Assembly (NCBI GenBank): GCA_023264755.1
Contig: JAHFVB010000324.1
Coordinates: 1 to 6,150, forward strand
Direction: 5' to 3'
Origin: Mycobacterium sp.
GTDB lineage: Bacteria > Actinomycetota > Actinomycetes > Mycobacteriales > Mycobacteriaceae
DNA: 6,150 nucleotides
Each line of letters begins with the position of its first letter. The first letter of the stretch is position 1. The position numbers and the translations under genes are program-made. The notes beneath the pieces were generated by a model. The model was not told where the DNA came from and ran no database searches. It worked only from the letters and a program-made list of their open reading frames with translations. Positions 1-5,288 of this stretch are shown one piece after another.

Positions 1-1101
1 CTGGCGATGTCGGTGAACATGACGCTGTTCGGGCTGACGGCGCCGTTCGCGGCCGCCCTGATGGACCGGTTCGGGGTGCGCCGGGTGCTGTCGGTCGCGC
101 TGCTGCTGATCGCCGCCGGCTCTGCGCTGTCGCTGGCGATGACGGCGAGTTGGCAGCTGGTGATGTGCTGGGGCGTGCTGGTCGGCATCGGTACGGGTTC
201 GATCTCGATGGGCTTCGTGGCGACCGTGGCCAATCGGTGGTTCGAGCAGCGGCGCGGCCTGGTCACCGGCGTGTTGACGGCGGCCAGTGCGACGGGTCAG
301 CTGATCTTCCTGCCGATCGTCGCCGAGGTCACGACCAGGCATGGCTGGCGCTGGGCGGCCTTGATCGTCGCCGCGGCCGCCCTGAGCGTGGTGCCGCTGG
401 TGGTCGTGTTCATGCGGGACTACCCGCAGGACAAGGGGCTGCGGGCCTACGGCGCGAGTGCCTCCTACGTGCCCGAGACGCTCCCCACTGGGACCTTCCG
501 CGCGGCCTTCGACGGGCTGCGCCTGGGCGCCGCGGTGCCGGCCTTCTGGTTGCTGGCTGGCAGCTTCGCCATCTGCGGGGCGACGACGAACGGGTTGATC
601 GGCACCCACTTCATCCCGGCGGCCAACGACCACGGCATGCCGACGACCGTCGCGGCGGGGCTGCTCGCGACGATCGGCATTCTCGACGTCGCCGGCACCA
701 TCTGTTCGGGTTGGCTGACCGACCGCGTGGACCCGAGGTGGCTACTCGTCGCGTACTACGCGGGCCGCGGGCTTTCGCTGGCGCTGCTGCCGTCGCTGCT
801 CAGCCCGCACACCGAGCCGAGCACCTGGGTGTTCGTCGTCTTCTACGGGCTGGATTGGGTGGCCACCGTGCCACCGACGATCGTGCTTTGCCGGAACTAC
901 TTCGGCGTGCGCTCGCCGGTGGTGTTCGGCTGGGTGTTCGCCGCCCATCAGCTCGGCGCAGCGGCGGCGGCGGCCGGCGCCGGTTGGTTGCGTGACGTAC
1001 GAGGCGACTACAACCTGGCTTTCTACCTGGCTGCGGGCCTCTGCGCGCTCGCCGCCCTGCTTTGCCTGAACGTGCGAAACGTCCAGGTCAGCGACCCTTG
1101 A
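1..1101 (+). CDS. Major facilitator superfamily (MFS) transporter, 5'-truncated by window edge
   Basis: Integral inner-membrane transporter of the MFS; 366 residues are visible and the frame is open to the first base, so the true start and most of TM1 lie upstream (complete members are usually 400-430 residues). Numbering from the first visible codon, an MFS motif A (D22-R-F-G-V-R-R28) follows the first visible helix, as expected for the TM2-TM3 loop. Hydrophobic segments then occur near 29-50, 54-75, 85-105, 114-137, 175-197, 211-232, 246-264, 272-292, 302-325 and 333-357, giving about 11 helices with a hydrophilic central loop around 138-170. A degenerate second motif A (GWLTDRVDPRW) marks the start of the second six-helix half. 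The overall look is of the oxalate/formate-antiporter or monocarboxylate-transporter-like branch, but the substrate cannot be read from the sequence. The ATG at position 7 is an internal Met, not a supported start. Its role relative to the acyl-CoA operon is unknown. Confidence 0.9.
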   Translation: MAMSVNMTLFGLTAPFAAALMDRFGVRRVLSVALLLIAAGSALSLAMTASWQLVMCWGVLVGIGTGSISMGFVATVANRWFEQRRGLVTGVLTAASATGQLIFLPIVAEVTTRHGWRWAALIVAAAALSVVPLVVVFMRDYPQDKGLRAYGASASYVPETLPTGTFRAAFDGLRLGAAVPAFWLLAGSFAICGATTNGLIGTHFIPAANDHGMPTTVAAGLLATIGILDVAGTICSGWLTDRVDPRWLLVAYYAGRGLSLALLPSLLSPHTEPSTWVFVVFYGLDWVATVPPTIVLCRNYFGVRSPVVFGWVFAAHQLGAAAAAAGAGWLRDVRGDYNLAFYLAAGLCALAALLCLNVRNVQVSDP

Positions 1102-1116
1102 GCCGGTGCGCTGACC
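1086..1116 (+). terminator. Small hairpin over the transporter stop codon, possible intrinsic terminator
   Basis: Perfect 8-bp arms GGTCAGCG (1086-1093) and CGCTGACC (1109-1116) pair. Three further pairs, ACC (1094-1096) with GGT (1105-1107), follow after a single-base bulge at 1108 and leave an 8-nt loop. The stop codon TGA (1099-1101) sits in the loop. There is no U-tract, which is common for actinobacterial terminators but also leaves room for chance pairing in GC-rich DNA. If it works, it separates the transporter transcript from the fasciclin gene, which begins 120 nt later and has its own candidate promoter. Confidence 0.4.
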
Positions 1117-1126
1117 ACCCGCGACT

Positions 1127-1156
1127 TTGCCGTTTCGTTATCGATGCAACTACGAT
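1127..1156 (+). promoter_or_regulatory. Candidate promoter of the fasciclin gene
   Basis: TTGCCG (1127-1132) and TACGAT (1151-1156) are separated by 18 nt and resemble mycobacterial housekeeping-sigma -35 and TANNNT -10 boxes. A start site near 1163 would give a leader of about 60 nt ending in a good ribosome binding site. I did not find a clear SigK-type pair (CCATCC with a CGAAT-like -10), the type known to drive mpt70/mpt83 in M. tuberculosis. The call is by eye only. Confidence 0.35.
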
Positions 1157-1209
1157 TCGTCCGGCGCCGCCACGAGAGTCGGGCTCAGGACGGCGCCCTC
1201 GAAATAGTT

Positions 1210-1215
1210 GAGGAG
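1210..1215 (+). promoter_or_regulatory. Ribosome binding site that fixes the GTG start of the fasciclin gene
   Basis: GAGGAG lies 6 nt before the GTG at 1222. It decides against the in-frame ATG at 1144, which would place 26 charged residues ahead of the signal peptide and overlap the promoter. Confidence 0.75.
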
Positions 1216-1221
1216 CACAAC

Positions 1222-1926
1222 GTGAAGACTCGCACCAGTCGAGCCTTGGGGGTTTCTGCCGCCGTCGCCGCCATCGCAATGTCGTTGCCGATTGCGATTA
1301 CCGCCCAGGCCGACCCGCCACCCGAGCCAGTTGCCGTCAAGCCGCCGCCAGATCCGCAGGGCAGCTGCGACCCCGTGAAGGCGGAGTTGGCCGCCCAGGG
1401 CCTGGACTGGACGGCCCTGGACAAGATGCCCGTCGGCAAGGCCATCGCCTCCATCCCGTCGCTGAGCACCTTCAGCTCGGCCATCTCCGGCGGACTGAAC
1501 CCCGCCGTGAACGTGGTCCCGGTGTTGGAGAACGGCCCCTACGTGGTGTTCGCGCCGACCAATGATGCGTTCGCCGCAATGGATCCCGCGGAGTTGGCGG
1601 CGGTCAAGGCCGACCCGGCCGCGCTGTACAAGCTGGACTACTACCACGTGTTCTTGGGCCTGCTCGGGCCTGGCGACGTGCAGGGCCAGCGACCGACTCA
1701 GCAGGGCAACGAGATCAAGGTCAAGGGCAAGGATGGCGACATCAAGGTCAACGACGACACCAAGGTGATCTGCGGTGGAATCCAGACCAACAACGCCCGG
1801 ATCTACATCATCGATCACGTGTTGAATCCCGACGCCCCGCCCGCGCCGCTGACGCCGACTGCCGCCACCAACACCGGCACTCCGGCCACGCCGACGAGCA
1901 CCACCGCGGCTCCGGCCGCGGGCTAA
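1222..1926 (+). CDS. Secreted MPT70-like fasciclin (FAS1) domain protein with Thr/Pro-rich tail
   Basis: Exported 234-residue protein, GTG start with a strong ribosome binding site. Residues 1-30 form a Sec signal peptide: basic VKTRTSR, a hydrophobic core, and a signal peptidase I site AQA|D after residue 30. There is no lipobox cysteine, so it should be released or loosely wall-associated like MPT70, unlike the lipoprotein MPT83. A Pro-rich linker (31-47) precedes one FAS1 domain (about 48-203). Visible hallmarks are FAPTNDAF (110-117, the H1 region), YYHVF (140-144), KVICGG (181-186) and YIIDHVL (195-201, the H2 region). Cys49 and Cys184 sit where the two cysteines of MPT70 form a disulfide. 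Residues 202-234 are a low-complexity Ala/Pro/Thr tail with nine Thr, a plausible O-mannosylation region (inference). FAS1 domains mediate cell adhesion and matrix binding; the exact role of MPT70 relatives is unsettled. It faces the acyl-CoA dehydrogenase gene tail to tail. Family assignment is confident; a specific gene name is not. Confidence 0.92.
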   Translation: MKTRTSRALGVSAAVAAIAMSLPIAITAQADPPPEPVAVKPPPDPQGSCDPVKAELAAQGLDWTALDKMPVGKAIASIPSLSTFSSAISGGLNPAVNVVPVLENGPYVVFAPTNDAFAAMDPAELAAVKADPAALYKLDYYHVFLGLLGPGDVQGQRPTQQGNEIKVKGKDGDIKVNDDTKVICGGIQTNNARIYIIDHVLNPDAPPAPLTPTAATNTGTPATPTSTTAAPAAG

Positions 1927-1934
1927 CGCTCTTC

Positions 1935-1988
1935 GCGATTTCGGCGCGCTTTCCGCCCAGTGTGGGGCGGAAAGCGCGCCGAAATCGC
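1935..1988. terminator. Perfect 24-bp inverted repeat, likely bidirectional terminator
   Basis: The left arm (1935-1958, beginning GCGATTTCGG) and the right arm (1965-1988, ending CCGAAATCGC) are exact reverse complements over 24 bp, with a 6-nt loop AGTGTG (1959-1964). It starts 8 nt after the fasciclin stop and ends 10 nt before the stop of the opposing acyl-CoA dehydrogenase gene, filling the 72-nt convergent gap. Neither side has a U-tract, so it would be an actinobacterial stem-only terminator acting on both converging transcripts. Its length and perfection are greater than a minimal terminator needs, so it may also be a copy of a dispersed intergenic palindrome. Confidence 0.8.
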
Positions 1989-1998
1989 TTGGTAGGGG

Positions 1999-3141
1999 TT
2001 AGAGGCCGAGGTCGCGGCCGATGATGTCCTTCATGATCTCGGTGGTGCCGCCGAAGATCGTCTGGATGCGCGAATCGACGTAGTCCCGCGCGACGCGGTA
2101 TTCCATCATGTAGCCGTAGCCGCCGTGCAGCTGGACGCAGCCGTCGATGACCTTCTTGGCCGTCTCGGTGCACCACCACTTCGCCTTCGCCGCCTCGACC
2201 GCGGTGAGGTCGCCGTCCACCACTGCCTGCAGACAGCGGTCGACGTACTGCTCGGACACGTCGAGTTCGGTGTCCATCTCGGCCAGCAGGAAGCGATTGT
2301 GCTGGAAGTTGCCGATCGACTGCCCGAAGGCCTTGCGATCCTTGGCGTACTGCAGTGTCTGGCGCCAACTTTCGCGCGCCCCCGCGATCGCGGAGATCGC
2401 GATGCTGAGCCGCTCCGAGGGCAGGTTCTCCATCAGGTGATAGAAACCGCGCCCGACCTTGCCCAGCACGTTGGCCGAGGGCACCCGAACGTCCTCGAAG
2501 TGCAGTTCGGCGGTGTCCTGGGCGTGCAGCCCCATCTTGTCGAGCTTGCGGCCCCGGGTGAAGCCCGGCATGTCCCGCTCCACCACCAGCAGCGTGAACC
2601 CCTTGTGCCCGGCTTCGGGATCGGTGCGGCACACCACCACGACCAGGTCGGAGTTCAACCCCGAGGAGATGAACGTCTTGGAGCCGTTGAGGATCCAGTC
2701 GTCACCGTCGCGCACCGCCGACGTGCGGATGCCGGCCAAGTCGCTACCCGCCCCCGGTTCGGTCATCGCGACCGCCAGGATCAGTTCGCCGCTGGCGATT
2801 CCCGGCATCCAACGGGCGAGTTGTTCCTCGTTGGCCAGGTGCTTGAAGTACGGGCCCACGACGTCGTTTTGCAGACTCAACGACGGAACCGGCCCACCGT
2901 AGCGGGCCATCTCCTCGTCGATGACGGCATTGAAGCGAAAGTCATCCGACCCACCGCCGCCGTACTCCTCGGGCATGTTGAACCCGATCAGCCCGTACTT
3001 GCCCGCCGCAGTGAACGCCGACCGATCGATGAGCCGATCCGCCTCCCACTTCTCGGCATTGGGCACCAATTCACGCTCGATGAACTCACGCGCGCTTTGG
3101 CGCAGCGCTTCGTGCTCGTCCTCGAAGACGGTTCGCTTCAT
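1999..3141 (-). CDS. Acyl-CoA dehydrogenase, long-chain/isovaleryl (LCAD/IVD)-type
   Basis: FAD flavoprotein that oxidises an acyl-CoA to the trans-2-enoyl-CoA in the cytoplasm, passing electrons to an electron-transfer flavoprotein; first step of a beta-oxidation round. The protein has 380 residues, the normal family length. Order: N-terminal helical domain (1-120), beta domain with the signature MTEPGAGSD (126-134), and C-terminal helical domain with RKAFGQSI (269-276) and QLHGGYGYMMEY (337-348). At the place where medium- and short-chain enzymes carry their catalytic Glu (YEGT), this protein has IFGGTTEIM (362-370). A Glu is instead present at 243 in LPSERL, matching the LCAD/isovaleryl-CoA dehydrogenase position, so the enzyme is not inactivated but belongs to that subgroup. 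The ATG at 3141 is chosen because a purine-rich AGAAGAGGAA directly precedes it; the frame stays open upstream but reads into Arg-rich nonsense antisense to nothing recognisable. It is last in the operon, 14 nt after the crotonase gene. The substrate is unknown. Confidence 0.93.
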   Translation of the reverse strand: MKRTVFEDEHEALRQSAREFIERELVPNAEKWEADRLIDRSAFTAAGKYGLIGFNMPEEYGGGGSDDFRFNAVIDEEMARYGGPVPSLSLQNDVVGPYFKHLANEEQLARWMPGIASGELILAVAMTEPGAGSDLAGIRTSAVRDGDDWILNGSKTFISSGLNSDLVVVVCRTDPEAGHKGFTLLVVERDMPGFTRGRKLDKMGLHAQDTAELHFEDVRVPSANVLGKVGRGFYHLMENLPSERLSIAISAIAGARESWRQTLQYAKDRKAFGQSIGNFQHNRFLLAEMDTELDVSEQYVDRCLQAVVDGDLTAVEAAKAKWWCTETAKKVIDGCVQLHGGYGYMMEYRVARDYVDSRIQTIFGGTTEIMKDIIGRDLGL

Positions 3142-3155
3142 CAGTTCCTCTTCTT

Positions 3156-3959
3156 CTACTTGGCTTGCCAAACGGGGGCGCGCTTCTCTGCGAACGCCCG
3201 CGGTCCTTCCTTGGCGTCTTCGGAGCGAAGGACGCCACCGATTTCGCGCGCTGTCCGCTTCCAGCCCGGTTCGTCGCCGGTGACTACGCCTTCGTCGACG
3301 CCGTAGGCCACCCGCTTGGTGGCCCAAACCGCAAGCGGCGCATTGCCGGTGATGCGGTCCGCCAAGGCCAGGGCAGCCTCGACGACGGTGCCGTCGGGTA
3401 CCACCTGATTGATCAGGCCCCACGTGAGCGCATCGGTCGAAGTCATCGGCTCACCGGTGAACAACAACTCCATCGCCACCTTGCGCGGCAGGTGGTCGAC
3501 GATGCGAAACACTCCTCCGGCCGCGGCGATGAGCCCACGCTTGACCTCCGGCAATCCGAACATCGTGCGTTCTTCGGCGACGACCAGGTCACTGGCCAGC
3601 GCCAGTTCGGTGCCGCCGCCGAGGGCGGTGCCGTTGACGGCCGCGATGGTGGGCTTGTCGATGTAGTGCTGTACGTACCCGGCGAAGCCCCACTCTGCGT
3701 GTTCGGGGTGGAAGAGGTTCTCCCGTCGCGAGATCGCCTTGAGATCGGCTCCCGCGCAGAAGGATTGACCCGCGCCGGTGAGCACGACCGCCCGCACCTC
3801 GGGGTCGTCCTGCGCTGCCTGCAGCGCGTCGCCCACGGCGATGCTGACGGCGGCGTTGATGGCGTTGCGGGCCTCGGGCCGGTTGAGGGTGATCAGGGCG
3901 ACGTTGCCCCGACGCTCGACCAGTGCGCCGGGGGCCTCCGACGGGGCGGGTGCCGTCAC
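3156..3959 (-). CDS. Enoyl-CoA hydratase/isomerase (crotonase) family protein
   Basis: Crotonase-fold enzyme, 267 residues, typical family length; expected to hydrate the 2-enoyl-CoA made by the neighbouring dehydrogenase to the 3-hydroxyacyl-CoA. Visible features: ITLNRPEARNA (23-33), the CoA/oxyanion segment FCAGADLK (67-74), and NGTALGGGTELALASD (109-124) with Gly115 for the oxyanion hole and Glu118. FGLPEVKRGL (134-143) carries Glu138. Glu118 and Glu138 are 20 residues apart and match the two catalytic glutamates (144 and 164) of rat mitochondrial hydratase, so hydratase activity is likely. The C-terminal DAKEGPRAFAEKRAP also occurs, as I recall it, in mycobacterial EchA19, a steroid side-chain hydratase, and in other paralogues. 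The GTG start overlaps the thiolase stop (GTGA, 3956-3959) and has no convincing Shine-Dalgarno of its own, so translation is probably coupled. Isomerase or hydrolase activity is not excluded. Confidence 0.92.
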   Translation of the reverse strand: MTAPAPSEAPGALVERRGNVALITLNRPEARNAINAAVSIAVGDALQAAQDDPEVRAVVLTGAGQSFCAGADLKAISRRENLFHPEHAEWGFAGYVQHYIDKPTIAAVNGTALGGGTELALASDLVVAEERTMFGLPEVKRGLIAAAGGVFRIVDHLPRKVAMELLFTGEPMTSTDALTWGLINQVVPDGTVVEAALALADRITGNAPLAVWATKRVAYGVDEGVVTGDEPGWKRTAREIGGVLRSEDAKEGPRAFAEKRAPVWQAK

Positions 3960-5101
3960 AGCAGTTCGAGGATGGTGGCGTTGGCCTGGCCGCCGCCCTC
4001 GCACATGGTCTGCAGTCCGAACTGAATCCCGTTGTCCCGCATGTGGTAGAGCATGGTGGTCATGATGCGGGCGCCCGAGCCGCCGAGCGGGTGGCCGAGG
4101 GCGATGGCCCCGCCGTTGGGGTTGAGCTTCTTCTCGTCGGCGCCAATGTCCTTGAGCCAAGCCATCGGCACGGGGGCGAAGGCCTCGTTGACCTCGAACA
4201 CGCCGATGTCGGCCAGTCGCAGACCCGAACGCGCAATCGCCTTCTGGGTGGCCGGAATCGGCGCACTCAGCATGATCACCGGGTCGGCGGCGGCCAGCAC
4301 CGCGGTGTGCACCCTCGCCAGCGGCTTGAGCCCCAACGACTTCGCCTTCTCCGCGGACATGAACAGCAGGGCCGCCGAGCCGTCGGAGATCTGCGACGCG
4401 TTGCCCGCGTGGATCACCCCGTCCTCCTTGAAGGCCGGCTTGATGGTGGCCATCTTCTCGATGGAGCCGCCCCGGCGGATGCCCTCGTCCTTGAGTACCA
4501 GGTTGCCCTCGGCGTCCTTGATGCCGACGATCTGATCGTCGAAGGCGCCGGCATCCTGTGCCGCGGCTGCCTTTTGGTGCGAATCGAGCGAGAACTGGTC
4601 GAGCGCGGTGCGGTCGAAGCCCCATCGCTCGGCCATCATCTCGGCCCCGACGCCTTGGTTCGGGGTCTGGGTGTAGCGGGCGCGGAACGACTCGGGGTAG
4701 GGGTGCCCGCCGTTGGCCAGCGACGCGCCCATCGGGGTGCGCGACATCGACTCGACGCCTCCGGCGACGACGACGTCGTAGTGTCCGGCGACGACGCCGG
4801 CGGCGGCGAAGTGCACCGACTGCTGGCTGGAGCCGCACTGCCGGTCGACGGTCACGCCCGGTACCGTTTCGGGCCAGCCGGCGGCCAGTACCGCGGTGCG
4901 CGCGATGTCGAGCGCCTGCTCACCGGCCTGCATGACGCAGCCCCAAATGACGTCGTCGACGAGCTCCGGGTCGACGCCGGCGCGCTGGACCAGGCCGTTG
5001 AGCACCTGTGCGGACAATTCGCCGGGGTGGACACCGGACAGTCCGCCGTTGCGCTTGCCAACTGGCGATCGAACGGCCTCGACGATGACGGCTTCAGCCA
5101 T
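3956..5101 (-). CDS. Thiolase: acetyl-CoA C-acyltransferase (FadA5/FadA6-like)
   Basis: Degradative-type thiolase of 381 residues that cleaves a 3-ketoacyl-CoA with CoA to acetyl-CoA (or propionyl-CoA) and a shortened acyl-CoA; cytoplasmic. All key residues are present: nucleophilic Cys89 in VDRQCGSSQQ (85-94), Asn305 in NEAF (305-308), His337 in GHPLGGSG (336-343), and the acid/base Cys367 in MCEGGG (366-371). The long loop domain between 120 and 240 is intact. The VDRQCGSSQQ and CEGGG motifs and the N-terminal RSPVGKRNGGLSG resemble mycobacterial FadA6 and FadA5 (cholesterol catabolism) more than general FadA, from memory. A role in steroid or other branched acyl-CoA breakdown is therefore possible but unproven. 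It is the first gene of the operon: the ATG at 5101 follows AAGGGAGAAGAAG and about 45 nt of predicted leader, and it is divergent from the GntR regulator. Its stop overlaps the start of the crotonase gene by 4 nt. Confidence 0.94.
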   Translation of the reverse strand: MAEAVIVEAVRSPVGKRNGGLSGVHPGELSAQVLNGLVQRAGVDPELVDDVIWGCVMQAGEQALDIARTAVLAAGWPETVPGVTVDRQCGSSQQSVHFAAAGVVAGHYDVVVAGGVESMSRTPMGASLANGGHPYPESFRARYTQTPNQGVGAEMMAERWGFDRTALDQFSLDSHQKAAAAQDAGAFDDQIVGIKDAEGNLVLKDEGIRRGGSIEKMATIKPAFKEDGVIHAGNASQISDGSAALLFMSAEKAKSLGLKPLARVHTAVLAAADPVIMLSAPIPATQKAIARSGLRLADIGVFEVNEAFAPVPMAWLKDIGADEKKLNPNGGAIALGHPLGGSGARIMTTMLYHMRDNGIQFGLQTMCEGGGQANATILELL

Positions 5102-5152
5102 GAAACTTCTTCTCCCTTGAAGTGGTGCCTGACGAGTTGGTCGGGTACTCCG

Positions 5153-5181
5153 AACGTAGAGCAGAAGGTTTACTAGGTCAA
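5153..5181 (-). promoter_or_regulatory. Predicted promoter of the thiolase-crotonase-dehydrogenase operon
   Basis: On the minus strand TTGACC (5181-5176) and TACGTT (5158-5153) are spaced by exactly 17 nt, close to the best sigma-A/SigB-type arrangement in mycobacteria (TTGAC, TANNNT). Transcription would start near 5146, giving a leader of about 45 nt before the ATG at 5101. The -35 box lies inside the dyad at 5174-5185, so a protein bound there would block RNA polymerase. Confidence 0.65.
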
Positions 5182-5194
5182 CCTACTAGTTGGT
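5174..5194. promoter_or_regulatory. Overlapping dyads over the operon -35 box, candidate repressor site
   Basis: TAGGT-CA-ACCTA (5174-5185) is a perfect inverted repeat with a 2-nt centre. It shares its right arm with ACCTACTAGTTGGT (5181-5194), a 14-bp dyad around ACTAGT with one mismatched pair. The same half-site (A/T)AGGT or its close variant thus appears three times in 21 bp, in alternating orientation. It covers the -35 element of the thiolase promoter. The shape is what TetR- or GntR-type dimers recognise; which protein binds is not shown by the sequence. Confidence 0.5.
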
Positions 5195-5200
5195 AGGCCC

Positions 5201-5211
5201 GAACGGCGTTC
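5201..5211. repeat. Short palindrome GAACGGCGTTC in the divergent control region
   Basis: A perfect odd palindrome (GAACG-G-CGTTC) lies between the operon promoter and the regulator gene. It sits within a looser hairpin formed by CCGAA (5199-5203) and TTCGG (5212-5216). It could be a further protein-binding site or chance in GC-rich DNA; no known regulator motif is assigned. Confidence 0.25.
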
Positions 5212-5245
5212 TTCGGCCGCTGAGACGTCCACATGTTTTACTGAG

Positions 5246-5256
5246 TTGTACAACCA
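5246..5256. promoter_or_regulatory. Candidate GntR/FadR-family operator TTGTACAACCA
   Basis: The 11 bases fit the FadR-subfamily consensus TNGTNNNACNA exactly, and the core GTTGTACAAC (5245-5254) is a perfect 10-bp palindrome. A second GT-N3-AC core (GTTTTAC, 5235-5241) is centred 13 bp upstream. The site is 33 nt before the TTG start of the divergent GntR gene, suiting autoregulation. Family-based inference; binding is not shown. Confidence 0.55.
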
Positions 5257-5278
5257 GCCGCATCGGCGCTCCAGGATC

Positions 5279-5283
5279 AGGAG
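5279..5283 (+). promoter_or_regulatory. Ribosome binding site that favours the TTG start of the GntR gene
   Basis: AGGAG lies 5 nt before an in-frame TTG (5289-5291). The next in-frame ATG (5316) has only C-rich sequence before it, and an ATG at 5284 is out of frame. Confidence 0.6.
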
Positions 5284-5288
5284 ATGCA

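Noticed and set aside
1144..1221. ATG at 1144 as start of the fasciclin gene
   Set aside because: It lies before the predicted -10 box, has no ribosome binding site and would put charged residues ahead of the signal peptide; GTG 1222 has GAGGAG at the right distance.
2020..2060. Acyl-CoA dehydrogenase as catalytically dead because YEGT is FGGT
   Set aside because: LCAD and isovaleryl-CoA dehydrogenase use a Glu elsewhere, and the matching Glu243 in LPSERL is present.
2125..3306. Long plus-strand open frame antisense to the acyl-CoA dehydrogenase (also 3165-4025 and 3923-5176 antisense to the crotonase and thiolase)
   Set aside because: The products are Arg/Gly/His-rich with no recognisable motif, and the opposite strand encodes full-length enzymes with intact active sites; long antisense frames are usual in GC-rich DNA.
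3960..4838. Extended N-terminus of the crotonase frame running upstream through the thiolase gene
   Set aside because: The extension is low-complexity Arg-rich sequence out of frame with the thiolase; the crotonase family begins just after the GTG at 3959.
5102..5288. KstR (TNNAACNNGTTNNA) or KstR2 (ANCAAGNNCTTGNT) operator
   Set aside because: CAAC-N6-GTTG (5179-5193 area) and AAC-N3-GTT (5202-5210) have the wrong spacing for KstR, and no CAAG/CTTG pair is present.
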